A stretch of DNA of 5,987 nt from Solirubrobacterales bacterium (GTDB lineage: Bacteria; Actinomycetota; Thermoleophilia; Solirubrobacterales; Solirubrobacteraceae), in NCBI GenBank assembly GCA_019240015.1, contig JAFAZB010000488.1, positions 1-5,987 on the forward strand, in the 5' to 3' direction. The translations under genes and the position numbers were made by a program. Under the pieces are notes generated by a model. It was not told where the DNA came from, did not search any database, and was given only the letters and a program-made list of their open reading frames with translations. The number at the start of each line of letters is the position of its first letter. The first letter of the stretch is position 1. Below, in pieces: positions 4,594-5,987 of the stretch.

Positions 4594-5593
4594 GCGAGCG
4601 CGGATCCTCGCCGTGACCGATGACGGCCTGGCCAGCTTCGTGCTGTCCGGATCCACCGCCACCCAGATGGAGACGCACCTCGCCGGCAGCGGTGCGCGGT
4701 GCATCGCCGCCGACCCCGCGGATCCGCGCCGGTTCTACGTCGGGACGATGGACCGCGGCCTCTACGTCAGCGAGGACGCGGGAGAAACCTGGCGTGAGGC
4801 AGGTCCCGGAATCGCCGAGCCCCGCGTGCTCTCGCTGGCCGTTTCGCCGTGCCATCTGGAGGCTGGAACATCCGTGGTGTACGCCGGCACCGAACCCAGC
4901 AACCTGTACCGCTCCGAGGACGGTGGCCAAAGCTGGCAGCTCTTGCCCGCGCTGCGCGAGCTGCCAAGCGAGCCGCGCTGGTCCTTCCCGCCCCGCCCCT
5001 GGACGCACCACGTCCGCACGATCGCCCTTCACCCCACGGACGCCGACTGGTTGGCCGTGGGGATCGAACTGGGCGGCGTGATGCGCTCGCGGGACGGGGG
5101 CGCATCATGGGCCGATCACAACCCCCAGGCCCACAGCGACGCTCACCAGCTGCTGACCCACCCGCTCGCGCCGGACCGCATCTACGAAGCGGCCGGGCAA
5201 GGCATCGCCCGCTCGGACGATCGCGGCGAGACCTGGAGCCACTACGAGCGGGGGCTCGATCGTCATTACGCCTGGGCGCAGGCCGTGGATCCCGAGGACC
5301 CCGATCTCTGGTACGTATCGGTCAGCCGCTCCCCGTTCACCGCCCACGGCGACGGGGACGGCCAATCCCGGCTCTGGCGCTCCCATGGCAACGGTTGGCA
5401 TCCCATCGATAGCTGGGGCGACTCCGCAGAGCACCGACGCATGCCGTACGCGCTGCTCACAAACCCAGCCGATCGACTCCTCGTCGGACTGCGCGGCGGA
5501 ATGCTGCTGCTGACAGAGGACCGCGGGACGAACTGGTCCGAGCTCCCGTTCCGCCTGCCCGGCCTCGTCGATCTGGCCACAGTTCCCGCCTGA
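4586..5593 (+). CDS. Cytosolic BNR/Asp-box beta-propeller protein
   Basis: This 335-residue protein consists of sialidase-type Asp-box repeats. Five S/T-x-D-x-G-x-x-W boxes are visible: SEDAGETW (62-69), SEDGGQSW (110-117), SRDGGASW (168-175), SDDRGETW (210-217) and TEDRGTNW (310-317). A degenerate sixth repeat lies around 261-271. Each is preceded by a 'hydrophobic strand - P-x-D - VYVGT/G' blade strand (e.g. ADPADPRRFYVGT, 42-54), giving a beta-propeller of about six blades. Such proteins are often auto-named 'exo-alpha-sialidase' or 'glycosyl hydrolase', but Asp boxes are structural. I see no sialidase arginine triad or FRIP motif, so no enzymatic role is claimed. There is no signal peptide or membrane segment, which is unusual for proteins of this kind, many of which are secreted. 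The ATG has GGGAG five bases upstream and overlaps the VOC gene by 8 bases. It is the last gene of the SoxR operon. Scaffold, ligand-binding or lyase-like propeller functions are all possible. Confidence 0.85.
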   Translation: MAERARILAVTDDGLASFVLSGSTATQMETHLAGSGARCIAADPADPRRFYVGTMDRGLYVSEDAGETWREAGPGIAEPRVLSLAVSPCHLEAGTSVVYAGTEPSNLYRSEDGGQSWQLLPALRELPSEPRWSFPPRPWTHHVRTIALHPTDADWLAVGIELGGVMRSRDGGASWADHNPQAHSDAHQLLTHPLAPDRIYEAAGQGIARSDDRGETWSHYERGLDRHYAWAQAVDPEDPDLWYVSVSRSPFTAHGDGDGQSRLWRSHGNGWHPIDSWGDSAEHRRMPYALLTNPADRLLVGLRGGMLLLTEDRGTNWSELPFRLPGLVDLATVPA

Positions 5594-5620
5594 TCGAATC
5601 CAGCCCCCACACCAAAAAGC

Positions 5621-5655
5621 ATCACCCCCGGCGTTGGTCCGCTCGGCGGCGTGAT
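5621..5655 (-). terminator. Possible Rho-independent terminator for leftward transcription from the second GNAT copy
   Basis: Reading the minus strand, ATCACGCC and GGGGTGAT form an 8-position stem with one G-G mismatch, a 19-base loop and then GC followed by TTTTT. The hairpin lies about 150 bases past the stop of the GNAT copy at the right edge and is convergent with the end of the BNR gene. On the + strand the same hairpin has no T-run. The stem is imperfect and the loop long, so this is tentative. Confidence 0.3.
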
Positions 5656-5718
5656 CCCGGGCTGGGCCCCGTCCTGCTTCACTCGCACAGCGAAACCTCA
5701 TGGCAGGCGATCCGAACA

Positions 5719-5987
5719 CCCGCTGAGCGCGGACTGCAGAACACGGGACGCTCCAGCCCGAGGGTGGGCGGGCCGCGTCGTGGCGGCTGCGACGGCCGGC
5801 GGGGTCACGGCGCTCGTCGCCACCCGCGTGTCGTTCGGTTGATTGGCAATACGCCGAAGCGCGCGTAGTACTGGACCCACGCCTCGGCGTCGGCGCCATC
5901 GATGACATAGCTCATGAGACGACTCGTGCCGCCGAGCCGGAGCCAGCTTGCCGCGCTCATCAGCAGCCAGGCTCCGATACCGCGCCG
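5719..5987 (-). repeat. Right copy of the long inverted repeat
   Basis: This is the reverse complement of 1402-1670 with seven substitutions and two single-base indels that balance, so both copies are 269 bases long within the window. The inner edge at 5719 is sharp: DNA from 5718 leftward shows no resemblance to DNA from 1671 rightward. The copy reaches the window's right edge and very probably continues, since the match is still perfect there. The two copies face inward across 4,048 bases. Confidence 0.95.
5805..5987 (-). CDS. Second GNAT acetyltransferase, C-terminal 60 codons (continues beyond the window)
   Basis: The minus-strand frame entering at 5987 encodes RRGIGAWLLMSAASWL and onward to the same TTRGWRRAP ending as the GNAT gene at 679-1584, with TGA at 5807-5805. 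All 60 visible residues are identical to residues 242-301 of that protein; the only base change is silent (Val287 GTG versus GTA). It carries the acetyl-CoA loop motif and the final strand, so this end is intact. Whether the rest is full length cannot be seen. It is convergent with the BNR gene, with 211 bases between their stops. The near-identity implies recent duplication, gene conversion or selection. Confidence 0.88.
   Translation of the reverse strand, partial: RRGIGAWLLMSAASWLRLGGTSRLMSYVIDGADAEAWVQYYARFGVLPINRTTRGWRRAP

Noticed and set aside
5105..5908. 267-codon minus-strand frame spanning the BNR gene and the right repeat
   Set aside because: It is out of frame with the GNAT copy and antisense to the Asp-box repeats. 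Its similarity to a + strand frame at 1481-1924 is only the inverted DNA repeat read in a non-coding frame.
1402..5987. Composite transposon bounded by the inverted repeats
   Set aside because: The repeats are ends of acetyltransferase genes, and no transposase, IS-like terminal repeat or target-site duplication is visible inside the window.
1..5987. CRISPR array, tRNA or rRNA genes
   Set aside because: No regularly spaced direct repeats, cloverleaf-like segments or rRNA-like sequence were seen by eye.

Overview
The window is high-GC DNA from an actinobacterium-like genome. Two things suggest this: G/C-rich third codon positions throughout, and a SigE-type ECF sigma factor paired with a membrane-anchored partner carrying an AVTRNPDGTVTV-like segment. 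I associate that pair with Solirubrobacterales/Thermoleophilia, but this is an impression from memory and not a search result.

Layout. Positions 1-123 hold the last 40 codons of an FtsX/MacB-type ABC transporter permease. Positions 124-678 hold no intact gene. They contain gene relics: the C-terminal third of a RibD/dihydrofolate-reductase-like protein on +, and, on -, a short piece of an esterase-like alpha/beta hydrolase running into a second piece that resembles the same reductase segment. After these come two dyad-symmetric operator-like sites in front of a tandem-domain GNAT acetyltransferase gene (679-1584, +). Positions 1585-1878 are non-coding as far as I can see. A translationally overlapping ECF sigma/anti-sigma pair runs leftward (3031-1879). 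A SoxR gene with its full [2Fe-2S] cysteine motif also runs leftward (3724-3263). It is divergent from a tightly packed three-gene operon on +: a DUF5519 'luciferase-family' protein, a VOC (glyoxalase-fold) protein and a cytosolic BNR/Asp-box beta-propeller protein (3800-5593). The right end (5987-5805, -) carries the 3' end of a second, almost identical GNAT gene.

The best-supported regulatory inference is that SoxR controls the three-gene operon. The divergent intergenic region has a near-consensus SoxR box inside a promoter whose -35 and -10 elements are 19 bp apart, the stretched spacing typical of MerR/SoxR-activated promoters. The DUF5519-VOC-BNR trio therefore looks like an uncharacterised redox-responsive unit.

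The structural surprise is a pair of inverted repeats (1402-1670 and 5719-5987, about 97% identical, possibly continuing beyond the right edge). They contain the GNAT 3' ends and flank about 4 kb holding the sigma, SoxR and operon genes, so homologous recombination could invert that segment. With the scrambled relics at the left, this marks a rearranged, accessory-like region. No transposase, integrase, tRNA, rRNA or CRISPR array was seen.
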